From Toxorhynchites rutilus septentrionalis (lineage: Eukaryota; Arthropoda; Insecta; Diptera; Culicidae), in contig NC_073746.1 of NCBI RefSeq assembly GCF_029784135.1, forward strand, positions 34,701,378 through 34,765,377: DNA of 64,000 nucleotides. Reading direction: 5' to 3'. Positions 32,028 to 44,057 of the stretch are shown here, piece by piece (the first letter of the stretch is position 1; the number at the start of each line of letters is the position of its first letter). The notes below the pieces were generated by a model. That model had not been told where the DNA came from. It worked only from the letters and a program-made list of their open reading frames with translations, and did not search any database. The translations under genes and the position numbers were made by a program.

Positions 32028-33228
32028 TAATGTTACGCCAAAGCACAATCCTCGTAACGCCCCCGATTGACACAGTCAATCAGATTTGAACATCTCAAGT
32101 TGCACTTCACTGAATATCCGAAATCTCATCCCCACCTCGACGAACTCTGCCCCCAAGTTAACTATCCCGCGGCAGCCATTTCCTCCCATTTCCCCAGTTG
32201 GAATCCAATAAGAGCCCGGATTCATGTGAGCGGGATCGGTCGCCCATCAAGGAGGGACCCTGAAAAGTGTGTACGTGTGTCCTCTCGCCTCCTCTCATTC
32301 TCGATCCCAATGACAACTGCTGAGCCCCGTTAACACGCAAATTCACTTGAAGTGTGCAAACGAAGTGAAGCTCTAAATTTAGTCCGATCAGTTGCCTTCC
32401 CACACTGCAGTAGACACCGTAGACGGTAGCAAAATGATACCACGATAAGGGACTGGAACAATATACCCTTCAATTTCAACATCATCGTGATTTGATTTTT
32501 TTATTCCCCCGCTGCTTCCGGAGAAAGACTACATAATCTTCTTTACCGAATGATATGGAATCAGCCTCGTCCCACCCTCTCGCTCGGTCTCACCACTCGC
32601 ATCATCCCGCAGTGGTAGCAATATCGGAAAAAGGTCTATTTTTCAGCACTAAAAACAAACATCGTACTCGTAATCGTTTGTCATCCGGAAAACTAAATCC
32701 CCGTCCTTGTTCCGACCACCGCTCGGTGCGGTACGGTACGATTCGTCTGCTGATTGCAGGAAGGATTCTTTGTATTCCTCGATGGTTACGTTTGGGACTG
32801 CTCCAGTGATCGGTGAGACGGTTAGTTGGAAACGAATGTATTCTGGGTTGGTGCTGTGTGAACGACTTGGTTGTCAGAGCCATTGGGCGTAGACCACTTC
32901 TCCGAGGGTTGCTCAAATTAAGGAGAGGATTAATTTTCACTAGGGCCAAATTGAGCGGAACGAATCTTACTACGGAGCTGGGTTGACCGATATTTATATC
33001 TAAACGATATAATCTTCGCAACAATTGATTTGATAGACTAAGTGATTCATTTTTGTCTTTTCGTCAGTAGGAAATTATTTTCGTTCCCCCTAGGTCAAAT
33101 CTGCATTTTACAACAAAATATATCAGAGATCACCAAGCTGTTATTGATGCTGCTGCTGCATTTAGTGCACTTCAACGAATTTGATATTCCCTTCAGTGCT
33201 TTTCCTTAAATTTGTTTATGTAGCTAGA
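32028..33228. other. Less AT-rich, non-repetitive stretch, no gene recognised
   Basis: 32040-33000 is richer in GC and C-runs than its surroundings, and none of its words recur in the window. Open frames on both strands (32067-32333 plus, 32602-33024 minus) lack recognisable domains. It could be a host regulatory region, UTR or intron. Confidence 0.35.
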
Positions 33229-33840
33229 TTAGGGTGCCAATAAAAATGGTCATCTCGAATTTCGAAAAGTTACCGTATAAAAAATGTTCACCACCTCCAA
33301 AAAACACCATGTGCCAAATTTCAGCTCAATAGGACTTAAGAGAGAGGCGCAAAGCGGTGGAAGTTTGAGTTTATTTAAATCGATAAATCCCCCAAGGGGG
33401 GAATAAAGGAAACCGGGGTTTTCGAAAAAATGGATGCCAAATGTGTTAAAACGGCATGAAACGTCGAGATCTAGAGTCATATTGAAAAACAATTTTTTGT
33501 CAATAATCGGCACTTGGGGCTTATTTTTTTTTTCGGAATACGAAACGAAAAGTATGGTTTGGGTACCAATAAAAATAGTTAACTCGATTTTTCATTCAAA
33601 CTTGCTACGAAATATTGATTTGCATGATAATATACCGTATGCAAAATATTAGCTCGTTTGGACTCTTTATTTACTGGTGTCACAAATGTTAAAATTTGAG
33701 TTCTTTTTTTGAAAAACGAAAAATCACCGAAAATCGAGGTTTTATAAAAAATGTTCGATGCCAAATGTCTTAAAACTTCATTACTCATCGAGATTTACAG
33801 TTCTCTCCATTTTTTTTGTCAAAAAAAATATGACTACAAA
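33229..33840. repeat. GGGTGCCAATAAAAATGG foldback-family fragment
   Basis: Starts TTAGGGTGCCAATAAAAATGG and follows the same word order as the complete foldback at 60375-61112: ATGTTCACCACCTCCAAAAAA, CGCAAAGCGGT, GTTTGAGTTT, AAGGGGGGAATAAAGGAAA, GCATGAAACGTCGAGATCT. No matching right end was found. Confidence 0.65.
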
Positions 33841-34140
33841 AATATATTATAGATTAGAATAGTATTATCTCCTTCGTTACCACTTTGTCCGGAACATTGT
33901 TTGTAACTTTATAGCCCTGTAAGATCGCGACTACTCAAGCTATCATAATCTGATTTACGTGGGTATACTCTTTCGATCTTCTAAATCAGCAGCCATTTAA
34001 ATTCATTTATTGCATTTTTTACATAACCAAACAACATATTTGATATTATGACATCCTGGACCACAATTACACAAATTGTTAGTAGTGAGATCTACACAAT
34101 AAAAACATGAATTGAGCACAAATTGATTGGACAACATACA

Positions 34141-34676
34141 ATCTATATATATAAAAATGGAGTGATGTTTGTCTGTCTGTCTGATTCTTATAGACTCGGA
34201 AACTACTGAACCGATCGACATGAAAATTGGTATGTAGGGGTTTTTGGGGCCGGGGAAGGTTTTCGTGATATTTTGAGACCCCTCCCCCCTCTCTAAGGGG
34301 GGGCTGCCATACAAATGAAACACAAATTTCTGCATTACTCGAGAAATAATCAAGCAAATGAAACCAAATTTGGCATGTGGAGGTTTTAGGATGCAATAAA
34401 TGTTTCTATGGTGATAGGATACTCCTTCCCCCTCTCTTAGAGGGGGCTGCCATACAAATGAAACACAATTTTTTGCATTACTCGGAAATTAATCAATCAA
34501 ACGAAACCAAAGTTGTCATGTGAAAGTTTTAGGGTGCAATAAATGTTTCTATGATGGTTAGACAGTCCTTCCCCCATTCAAAGGGGGGGCTGCCATACAA
34601 ATGAAACACAAATTTCTGCATTACTCGAGAATTAATCAAGTAAATGGGCGGGACGAAGTTTGCCGGGTCAGCTAGT
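34141..34676. mobile_element. Helitron-like repeat, complete-looking copy
   Basis: Begins ATCTATATATATAAAAATGG and GTCTGTCTGTCTGATTC, ending CGGGACGAAGTTTGCCGGGT, CAGCTAGT. This is the inverse of the ACTAGCTGACCCG start at 21874 and 7459. The middle (34290-34640) has about 2.5 copies of the 150-bp unit GGGGGGCTGCCATACAAATG...TTTCTATGGTG. It is a dispersed, non-coding arthropod repeat; the Helitron affiliation is inferred. Confidence 0.7.
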
Positions 34677-35029
34677 ATAATATAAAATCAATGCCCATTA
34701 CCGGTAAATGGACAATAATTCATTTTACGCATCAACGCATTTTACGCAAGCTAACGCCCGAGTTTAGGCAAAAAGAATGCTCGTTGCGTCGGGATGGAAG
34801 CGAGTGGATAGTGCAATCGAAAGAAAACATACCCAATTAAATCGTCAAATTGTTAACTTTTTTTTACTATATTCACTGTTCATGTTTCAAGCAGAAAAAA
34901 TTGTGGATAAATTTCCTGCCTAATGATATATAACACAACATACGTCGCAATAACTATTTTGACTAATAAGGGTTTGAAAACTTTTAATAAATCGTTACAT
35001 TTTTCGTAGAGTGACCCCGCTATTTAGAA

Positions 35030-36300
35030 ATCAAGGACATAGTCCTATGTCAAAAGAAAAAGGAAATCTCGACGTGTCATGAAATTTTGAAACATTATAT
35101 TGAAACATATTTTTTTTAAACCCCGATTTCCGGTGATTTTTCGGTTTTCAAAAAACTCAAATTTTAACGTCTATGACACCAATAAATGAAGTCCGAATGA
35201 CCTAATATTTTTCATAGGGTATAGTATTGTGCAAATCAACATTTCGTAGCAAGTCGCGAATGAAAAATCTAGATAACTTTTTTTATTGGCACCCTAAACC
35301 ATACTTTTCGTTTCATATTCCGAAAAAAAACGTCCCAGAGTGCCGATTTTTGACAAAAAAATAATTCGAAATGACACTGGATCGCTACGTTTCATGCCAT
35401 TTAAGACATTTGGCATAAAAAAAAAAATTTGGAAAACCCCGATTTCCTTTACTCCCCCCTTGAGTGATTTTTCGATTTTCAAATAGCTCATAGAATAAAC
35501 ATGATGCAATTTTCGAACATATGGGAAATCCAATTTGCCGACCTTTCTACAAAGTTTTCCGAATTTTTTTCGATTTTTCTCTCCACTATATTGATCTATG
35601 GACAGATACAAATACAACAAAATAAAAACAGCTTAAATCGAACTATCCCTTCCTCGGGATTTGAGCTTAGCAACGCATTTGGCCTTTTTTATTCACAGAG
35701 ATGGAACAAATTCCAAGCAAGCAGCATGTTGAGGAACATCATATACCCGCAAGCAGTATTTTTTAGGGTGTACAATCGTTATAAAGGGTTTTTCAATAAG
35801 AGCGATACAAAAGTTTTTTTTTAAATAAAACAAAAACAGTTTTGTTTTTTTTCATTAGCGTTCCTATATCCATTTTAAGGTGGTTCTTTTTTCTAACTTT
35901 TTTCAAAAAATCATAACTTTTGTACAACAGAATGATCGACATGTCAAATTTAATCCGATGAGCTAGTCTCCTTTAAAAACACTCGTTGAGTTTTGTTTAC
36001 GTAATTATTTATGGTATTTGTTTCTAATAATGGTTTAAGGACCAGGAGCGCCATACTTTTTTATATTTTTATTTTTTTTTTTTTTGAAAGCTGGAGTTTT
36101 TTACATAACATATCCAGAAATTAGAACGGTGTTTCTTTTCATTTTTGAGTAATGATTTTTCAAAACCGATGGTTCGAAAAATCATGTTTCCCCCTTTACC
36201 AAAAATTACTTTTTTCAAAAATTCATAACTTTTGAACTACTGGACAGATTCAGATAACCAACATATCGATGTGAAACCAATGAGCGAGTCTTCTTGGGAA
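35030..36300. repeat. AT-rich foldback-family fragments
   Basis: 35090-35300 is the GGCACCCTAAACCAT family in inverse orientation (TTTTATTGGCACCCTAAACC at 35280). 35860-36290 repeats the AAAAATTACTTTTTTCAAAAATTCATAACTTTTGAACTACTG-type words of the 61.4-62.2 kb foldback. No gene. Confidence 0.55.
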
Positions 36301-36305
36301 AACTA

Positions 36306-37865
36306 CACATTCTTTAAACGCACCCCCACTTTACGCAAATAACAATGTTTACGCTTTAATCAGCATGTGTACCATATGCCACCGTGTAAGTATTAGTGAA
36401 TCATATAGATTCCACATTGAATAGTGATAGTGTGTTCGTTGCATCTGTCAGAAACACGATATATATGTTTTCGAAGCTCCCATTTTTATAAACGCAGTGA
36501 GCAAATGCAGGCAAACTTTTGAATTTGAATAAATTTTCTCGTTCGTATTGCTTGAAAATGCCAAAAGAAAGTGTTCTAAGTGAAAGAGAAAGAGAAAGCC
36601 TACCGACGAGAAAAGGTGCCTCTTACGAAATTTCCCTTAGACTCAGTAGATGCGGTGATAAGAAACTTCTTGAAGAATCCGAGAAAGTTTGCAACGACCA
36701 AACGAAAGGCTAAACAATCAAAGCTGTCGGCGCGGGATGAACGAAGAATTGTGAAATTGGCGTCGAATTCAACAATATCGGTGTCCAAGATCAAATCTGA
36801 GCTGGATCTACCTGTTGCGGATGAGACTATTCGTAAGGTTTGGCACTCCAGCCCCAACATAATTCGATCTAAAATGCACAAGGCTCCGAATCTAACACCA
36901 GATCACAAGCAAAATCGGCTCGTCAGTGGGACACGGTAAAGTCTTCGTTATTTCCTGTATTTTTCTCAGATAAATGTTATAATGCGATTACAAGCTATTG
37001 GAGCTTATGATTTTTATTTATTCATCTTCAGGTTATTTTTTCTGATGAGAAAAAAATTAAATCTGGATGGCCCCGTTGGATTTACGGGATATTGGAGAGA
37101 TTTGCGGAAGGAACCAATGTACTTTTCAACACAGAACTTTGGTGGAGGATCTTTGATGGTCTGGATCGGATTTTGCGCAAAAGGAAAGCTCAACCCAGCA
37201 TGCACATCTTGCAAAATGAGTTCGCCAGACTACATAGAGGTCTTGGAAAACAGCCTGATTCCATTCAAAGCGAAGTATCGTCGCCAAAAATTCGTGTTTC
37301 GGCAAGATAATGCTAGTATTCACACGAGTTCAGTGACAAAATCCTGGTTTGAGTCCCGTAAAAATTGAACTGATGTGGTGGCCAGCCAGCAGCCCGGATC
37401 TGAATCCTGTAGAAAACATCTGGGGAATAATCGCGCGACGAATCTACGCCAACGGACAGCAGTATAACAGCAATGTTGAACTAAAACTGGAAATTTCGGC
37501 GGCCTGGGAAAATTTTGAGATGGAAACTATAAAGAACTTGGTCAAAGGATGCCCAACCTGATTTTCCAGGTGATCGAGCGTGGCGGAAGACCAACAGACT
37601 ACTAAAATGCAGAAATTTGTCAACCCATTGAGTAATACAACGTTCCACACCTTAAAACTGCCGGTGCGTTTACAGAAAGTGGGAACCGGTTTTTATGAAA
37701 TAAGCACAAATCATGAATTCTTGCTTACACGGTTTTGTTTTTGTTATGGATTTTGGTTTTTAAATACATCTCTTTTGAAATAAAATACATGAAACTGGTC
37801 AATTTTTTCCTGGTCCTTGACGTCTTTGAAAATCGGAGGTGCGTTTAGAGAAAGTGGGAAGAGTG
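36306..37865 (+). mobile_element. Tc1-type DNA transposon, near full length
   Basis: TA (36304-36305), then CACATTCTTTAAACGCACCCC. The right end is GGTGCGTTTAGAGAAAGTGG, GAAGAGTG, then TA (37866-37867). The left TIR is a shortened version of the right one (CACTCTTCCCACTTTCTCTAAACGCACC in reverse). One broken transposase gene lies inside. A second copy of the end-like sequence occurs internally at 37663 (GGTGCGTTTACAGAAAGTGG). Confidence 0.82.
36558..37561 (+). pseudogene. Tc1 transposase (DDE), two or three lesions
   Basis: Starts MPKESVLSERERE (ATG 36558), the Tc1 paired-like N-terminal region. After a frame change comes FLKNPRKFATTKRKAKQSKLS, ARDERRIVKLASNSTISVSK, the second helix-turn-helix and SPNIIRSKMHKAP. 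A likely intron at 36936-37031 (GTAAAG...CTTCAG) joins QWDT to VIFSDEKK, which carries the first Asp. A one-base shift follows, then NLDGPVGFTGYWRDLRKEP, NFGGGSLMVW, FVFRQDNASIH (second Asp) and, after another shift near 37350, WWPASSPDLNPVENIWG with the third acidic residue. The domain order is complete, so decay is modest. Confidence 0.87.
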
Positions 37866-37899
37866 TATTACGTTTGCTAAAAATTGCATACTAGTTGCA

Positions 37900-38430
37900 T
37901 TGATCCAGTCTAGTCACAAAGGAATATTGAACGAAGATTGAAATAAAGTTAACCTTGAAAATCATAGCTGAAAAACGATAAGAAACCCTGATTTTTGGAT
38001 ATGTTATTTAAAAAAATAAAAAAAAATTAAAAAATATATTGTGTCCATTAGGGTTGCAATGGATGTATGGAAAAAATTTCATCATCGAATCTCAAAAACC
38101 GACCATGTACAATTTGTTTATTGGCCCAAAAAAATGATATGTGAAAAATTTCAGCATGATTTAGGGGTGCCTCAAAGCACTCAAAGTTTTGATTTTGTTA
38201 ACCTCGAAAATCTTTCAAGGGCGGAGTAAAGGAAATTTGGAAACTCGATTTTTTTTTAGATGCCAAATGACTTAAAAATGCATGAAACGTCGAGATCTGG
38301 TGTCATCTCGAAAACAAATTTTTGGCCGAAAATCGACCTTTTGGGACTTTTTTTTTAAATTTTTTTTAGCCCTCCACTCACCCCCATCTCGAAGAAACTC
38401 TTATTCGAGAATCCTAGAGTTGGGCACCAA
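37900..38430. repeat. Foldback-family fragment (CCGACCATGTACA type)
   Basis: Contains CAAAAACCGACCATGTACAATTTG, TTAGGGGTGCCTCAAAGC.CTCAAAG and CATGAAACGTCGAGATCTGG in the order seen at 44880-45180 (inverse) and 8090-8290. Its start, ATTAGGGTTGCAATGGATG, resembles the family terminus. No gene. Confidence 0.6.
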
Positions 38431-38714
38431 TTGTTTTTTGCTGAAAAAAAAAATTTTAATATAATTTACAATTCCACAGGACAAAACAAGATATTTAGGT
38501 ACGAGGAGAGCGGACAATAACATGTAAAGCAAAGATGTATGGATCCCAGTGAAAATAGTATTTTTTTTAAGAGATCCAATATAATATAAGAATATAACAT
38601 AGTAAAAAAGATAAATAGAAACAAACAACAAAAATTTGAATATAAAACATAGATTGTAGAAAATTATGAGAAAAACTGGCAAGTATACAAAAATAAGAAA
38701 GCTAAACACTGAGG

Positions 38715-39607
38715 TGGTTTATTGTAGTTGATCGAAATCTATACTAGGAAAACTCTTATGATCGATTTTAGGTATAGCTTCAATTTATTTTTAAAAAGAT
38801 CTGAACGTGTTATTGCTCGGATTTCCGGTGGCAAAGCATTGAAACGGGACGGTCCATAAAACAAAATGCGCTGTTGACCAACATTGGTTGTTGCCCGACT
38901 TCGCATTAAATTTTGGGCTTGTCGTGTGGAGTGTTGGTGATTTGCTGTAGGTATTGTCAGGTTGTGATGGATATTATTGTCATTTATAACGCTGTGAATA
39001 AATTTTACAGTCTGTAATTCGCGCAGTCCAATAAGAGGCAGTATACTATGAGAATCGTCAGAGTATAAGTCCGAAGTAGGATGAAGAAATGGTAGTCTGT
39101 ATATGATTTTACAAACATCTATTCTGCAACACTTGTAATTTTTTTAGTTTTGTTTTACATGCATGCCCCCATACTATTATTCCATATTGCAATAGTGAGT
39201 GTATACATGCAAAGTAGAAATTGATTAACGCTTTCTTGGCCACAAAGTGGGATACTCTCTTTAATAAACCACAGAGTGAAGAAATTTTTCTCTCCAAAGA
39301 ATTTACTTGTTGTGTCCATGATAAGGTCGTGTCTAGCTGAATTCCAAGATATCTGAAGTGGTTAACCTTGTCAATTGAAATATCCCCGACCTTTGGGTCG
39401 GGACAAACGATGATTTTTTTCCTAGGTGAGTGGAAGAACATATATTTTGTTTTTGACAGATTAAGTGACAAAAGATTGTCTTGAAAATAAGTAAGAAGAA
39501 CATTAAGATCATTTTCAATATTTGAGACGACGGTTTTTTAATCAGAACAAGGATAAAATAATGCAGTGTCGTCAGCAAATAGTCTAGCTGTTCCTATCAA
39601 CGGAAGG
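38715..39607 (-). pseudogene. CR1-type ORF2, C-terminal RT part
   Basis: After the frameshift at about 39608 the minus strand continues LIGTARLFADDTALFYP (catalytic DD at about 39570), then LSLNLSKTKYMFF, FRYLGIQLDTTLSWTQQV, LINFYFACIHSLLQYGIIVWGHA (39471-39109), with further frame changes. The C-terminal tail follows (STRQAQNLMRSRATTNVGQQ, GPSRFNALPPEI-like text) toward 38715. All parts of a standard CR1 RT thumb and C-terminus are recognisable. The catalytic residues survive, but the frame does not. Confidence 0.82.
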
Positions 39608-41552
39608 TTACCTATTAACGTACATAAGAAACAGCAGAGGCCCGATATTACTACCCTGGGGTACTCCTATATTTATTGGACGCAGGATACTTCTGGCATT
39701 ATTCAATGCAACATATTGGTGTCTATCGGTGAGATAATTTTGCACGAGGTCGTTGGCTATTCCTCGAATACCATAGATATTCAATTTTTTTAGTAATACA
39801 TTATGATCGATTGTATCGAAGGCCTTTTTTAGGTCAAGAAATAGTGCTCCAACTACCTTTTTGTGATCGATTCCATCTATCAGCTCATCCACAAGCTCAG
39901 TGACGGCAGTTACAGTGCTGCTGCCACGCCGAAATCCGTACTGGAGCTGGTAGAAGACGTTATTTTTATTCAAAAAATCAAGAAATCTGACAATAATGAG
40001 CTTTTCAAATATTTTATTAAACACTGATAGGGTTGATATCGGTCGATAGTTGCTAGGATTCGTACAATCGCCAGATTTAAAAATTGGCACGACTCTAGCA
40101 ATTTTTAGACAGTTTGGGTATCTTCCTGTAGACAGCAATATGTTGAACATTTCTGAGCAAATTCTAGAAAAGGCAACTGCGTTCGTTTTTATTACATTCA
40201 CTGGGATATTATCAGATCCGCAACCTTTTTTGCTGTTCAGATCTTGTATGATCGTTAGCACCTCAGCTGGATTTGACGGATATAAAAAAATTGAGTTTGG
40301 GACATAACGAGTGTACATCGATGGATTACCATTATTACGCTTAGGAATTTCACGAGATAGTTGAGTTCCGATGCTTGAAAAATATTCGTTGAAAACTTCA
40401 CACACTTCTTCGTCCTTTGTATACTCAATACCATCATTATTAAGATTAATTTGTGTTCTTTCCTTGGAGCGTCCAAAAATGGAATTCATTGTTTTCCACA
40501 TTCTTGAATTATTCGTATTGTTCAATAATTGTTGGAAAAATGCTCTTTTACTGTGCCTTTTCTCTACTTGAACTTTTTTTGAAATATGGTTGAGCATTTC
40601 TTGTAGGTACGTATCATTAGGACGGCTTTTAACCTTTTTCAAGTATTTGTCTTTAATTTTCAACAATTTCCAAAGATCATATGACATCCAGGGACAAGCG
40701 TTTCCTTTGGTGTTGACCTCAACAGATATGGTTTTGGAGCATTGGTTTAACAACGCATTGTACGTCGACGAGATATTTGTTAAGCACAATTCAACGCTTT
40801 GCCCACAACTCACTGTTTCCAAGAAATTAGAGAAGAGCGTGTTTAATCTGTTGTGGTCTACAATGGTCTTTTTCAGTTTTGTTTTGACTTTGCAACCGTT
40901 TAGTCTTAACGAAGATACAATCAATGAGTGATCACTGAGACAAGAGAAAACAGTATCATTCCGAATGTTTGGCACGTCCATGATTCTGCATACAACATGG
41001 TCCAATATATTGTTACTCGCATTGCGCGTAGTAAACGTTTTGCCACATATAAAACCTAGCGACTGTAAGAGATTGCTATAACGAACTACAATATTATTAC
41101 CAGACAAATTTACAGGAACATTCACGTCACCTACAATGAAGTATGGTCTTGATTTAGAACGATTCAATTTATTTTCCAGGAAGTCATAAAATCTGTTGAA
41201 GTCAAAAGAGGGGGGACGATAAACACCTAAAACATCGAAAAACTGATTATTGATTGATAGCTCAATGTGAATGAAATGAAATCCATCTAGATTATGATTG
41301 TCAATGATTTTATGTCGAATTGAATTTTTAACGAATACACCTAAACCACCAGCAGATACCTCACGACACGAGAAAATCGATTTGTACCCATTTATATTAT
41401 AAATTGAGCACATTTCAGCTTTAAGTCATGTCTCGCCAATCACTATGACATCTATGGACACGTCACACTGATTAATGAATAAAAATTATTTGGTCGAATT
41501 TTTCTAAGTCATTTATTCCACGAACATTCCATTGAAGAATTCTCAAAAAGTT
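39608..41552 (-). pseudogene. CR1-type ORF2, endonuclease and RT N-terminal part
   Basis: The endonuclease begins near 41552 with ILQWNVRGINDLEKFDQ, shifts frame, then VIGETWLKAEM leads into the 601-codon frame 41413-39608. That frame has GGLGVFVKN, VYRPPSFDF, YFIVGDVNVPVNLSG, NILDHVV and SDHSLI (EEP motifs). A linker follows, then the RT with KGCGSDNIPVNVIK, ARVVPIFKSGD, NYRPISTLSVFNKIFEKLI, QYGFRRGSSTVTA, LFLDLKKAFDTIDH and GVPQGSNIGPLLFLMYVN. The frame breaks just before the FADD motif. Confidence 0.88.
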
Positions 41553-41690
41553 ACCGTTAATATTTCTCAAGCTAATGTTCAAATCATTCACGTCGTCATG
41601 GGAAAAGTTATTTGTATTTGTATGAGTCATAGATTAAAAGACAAACACAAATTGAATAAAAGAAAAACGAGGAAAACAGGCAAGAAGAAA

Positions 41691-42598
41691 TTACACAGCA
41701 TTGTTGTGTCTTTTCCTCTTGGGCAAGGGAGTCTTAGTCATGTTCAAGTATCGGGTCATTGATTTACTGAGATCTTCTCTGTTTTTTATAACGTCAGGTC
41801 TATCACCATCTCTTTTCTTTACTAGAATTGTTCCGAATCTGCCAGGCCAGACATATTTAATGTTCAATACTTCCTGCGATTCACGAAGTTCGCGAAGTAG
41901 TTCAAAAGAAAGCGGAGACAATTAATCACGAATGGAAACAGAAGTTGGTCTACCATTCAACAGTAAAGATGGATCAATTTCTGTTGATACAAGTTTACCT
42001 TTTTGTTTCTTTTTTGTCAAATACCATTTCCTTACTAACTGTATCATTAAAGATCACTTTGATAGGAATCAACGTTGAATTGCTGTTCTTTTTTGAGCTA
42101 AGCCTGGCGGCTGTTGCTATAGATCCTGCTTCCAGCTGTACACCCAGAGACTGTATAGTTTTCTCAATGAGTTGAACTGTGTTTTCATTACGTGTTAGAG
42201 GTATGCCCATAAACAACGCATTTTTTTCGTTCATTATCCTATTAGTTTTGTCTGTGTATATTTCAAGTTTATGGACCGTCTCTGTTAATGCAGATTGCGA
42301 TTTCCTCAAACTATGAATCTCGAGCTTGAGTTCATCGTTTTCCAACTTTAATTTGCAGATAGGAATTCCTGGGAATTTTCTATAGCAGTAGTTATCTGTT
42401 TGACTTCCGATCGAACATTAAGAATTTCGGCAGAAACTGCGTTCTCGATCGTTGTTTTCAATTCAGTTGTGAGCGTTGCAATTAATGCTTCTTTATTATT
42501 GGACATTTCGACAATACGCTGGTATATTTTTGCACAGTCAGGAGTACAAAAATGAGGCTTTTCACGCACACGACGAACGGCGTTTCCGATTATATTTT
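41691..42598 (-). pseudogene. CR1-type ORF1: second half of the PHD finger, coiled coil, C-terminal domain
   Basis: After the inserted element the minus strand resumes NIIGNAVRRVREKPHFCTPDC, giving the last Cys pair of a PHD-type zinc finger. An AKIYQRIVEM...VSAEILNVRSEVKQITTAIE coiled-coil-like helix follows. After a frame shift at about 42348 come MENDELKLEIHSLRKSQSAL, NEKNALFMGIPLTRNENTVQ and a final domain, LNIKYVWPGRFGTILVKKR, ending in KTPLPKRKRHN (41691). ORF1 proteins of this group bind the LINE RNA; the PHD finger is a known variant in CR1-like elements. Confidence 0.78.
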
Positions 42599-43950
42599 GA
42601 CGTAGGATTACGTCTTTCGGGAACATATTGGGGTACAAATTGAAAATAGAAAATCGAGCACATCGTGAAAATTGTCCAATTTCAAACGCTTATTGCTCAG
42701 TCATTTCGTGATGAATTGATGAAATCTTTGCGTCAAACGATTTCGGCACTCCATAACATTTTTTTATATTGAATAAAATAATATATGTCATGAAACTAAC
42801 TATCGAACAATTGAAAAATCTCAACCCCTATCCTAACGGAAATACCTGATTGGTCGAAATTGACGACACATGCGGCGGTTCCCTAACAGAGACATCAAAA
42901 CCAAGCTGCCTGGGGGAAATCGACATTGCAATTACATGAAAGTAGGGGGAGCATTTGCTCCCACCGAAATGAGTTCCCTAACAGAGACTTCAAAACCAAG
43001 CTGCCTGGGGGAAATCGCAAGTATCTGCAAGTCGGGGGCATTTTTATATTGCAAGGAAGGTGAGTGATACGATTAATTTTAGCAAATAAAATTTAAATTT
43101 GGAACTTGTTGTTGGTTGGTTGCTTCGTGATATTTCATATCAATCACCGATCGTGTATTGTGAAAAATTGAGCACAAGTGTAAGTGTAAAAATGTATATG
43201 GTAGCAGTTGTGTTAAACATGACTTGATATATGAAAAGATTTATTTCAATTTTCATAAATCAAACTCAAGGTGTGTTCCCGCTTGAGAACGGGTCTTTCG
43301 GTTTAAGTTGTCTGTTGTTTTGTTGTGTTCATTCTCACCAAAGGAAAGTTCGTACGGCGAAGAAAATTAGAAAAGTGAAGAAATATTCGAATAGTGATTT
43401 CCCATATGCTCTACATATAGTATTAGGTATTGTTAGTTCAATTAAAATTCGCATTGGGTTGAATAAACACTCGGAAGGTAAAACATATAAAAGAAAATTA
43501 CCTTTTCCATTACAAATATGTTTTCTCTATATTGAAGTAACATGTTTTTACTGATGAGAAAAATTGATAATTGTGTTCGGTATTGATGATTATCGTATAT
43601 TGAATTGGCGTTTTTTTTCTTTGTTTCATCAATACATAACACTGGACGCATCTCGTCTAGGGACATAGAGGGCTGTTTTCATCATATCTCATTTCACTTC
43701 GGCATCTTCTATCTGATACGCACCATCCAATCACTGTTTACCATCCTTCTGGCATCATGACTCGGTCAACACTGGTAAAGTGAACAAACAATATGCAACA
43801 TCCAAACAAAACGGCCCTTTTCAGGGCCACCACATCATTATCAAAGAGTTTAATAATGTTATTCTTCAAACATATCCAAAATCAACAGATAACCTAACGG
43901 AATCCTACGTCAACTATGCGGTCGTGTCTCGGACACAACCCTCCTGTGAC
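42599..43950 (-). mobile_element. Histone-signal element family, copy C (inside CR1 ORF1)
   Basis: A 1.35-kb inverse copy of element B. The left end GACGTAGGATTACGTCTTTC follows four T's; the right end CCCTCCTGTGAC is followed by five T's. Removing it with four T's restores the ORF1 frame (KCK joined to NIIGN), the same geometry as copy B. It has two minisatellite units (copy B has one) and the same 107-codon open frame (43231-43554 plus). It carries a perfect histone stem-loop. Shared segments look clearly more alike between B and C than either is to A. Confidence 0.9.
43813..43848 (+). terminator. Histone mRNA-type 3' stem-loop plus downstream element (copy C)
   Basis: GGCCCTTTTCAGGGCC (43813-43828) is a perfect consensus stem-loop, followed by ACCACA and then AAAGAG at 43843-43848, 14 bases downstream. 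The ACCA-type sequence right after the stem also fits real histone genes. Confidence 0.85.
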
Positions 43951-44057
43951 TTTTTACATTTCAAATGCGCGCTAGAGAAACAATACAGACATGTAATAAT
44001 TTTATTCGAATCAGGTTCTTTCCGTTCACAAATTACACATATATTTTCGTCATTCAT
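43951..44057 (-). pseudogene. CR1-type ORF1 start: first half of the PHD finger
   Basis: ATG at 44057 (minus) gives MNDENICVICERKEPDSNKI, then ITCLYCFSSAHLKCK: Cys-x2-Cys, Cys-x2-Cys, His-x2-Cys, as in a PHD finger. The element at 42599-43950 interrupts right after HLKCK. The remaining ligands (FCTPDC) are at about 42540. Confidence 0.78.

Noticed and set aside
32555..33024. Overlapping plus and minus frames in the GC-richer stretch as a host exon
   Set aside because: Both strands are open to a similar degree and neither has a recognisable domain; I cannot choose a coding strand.
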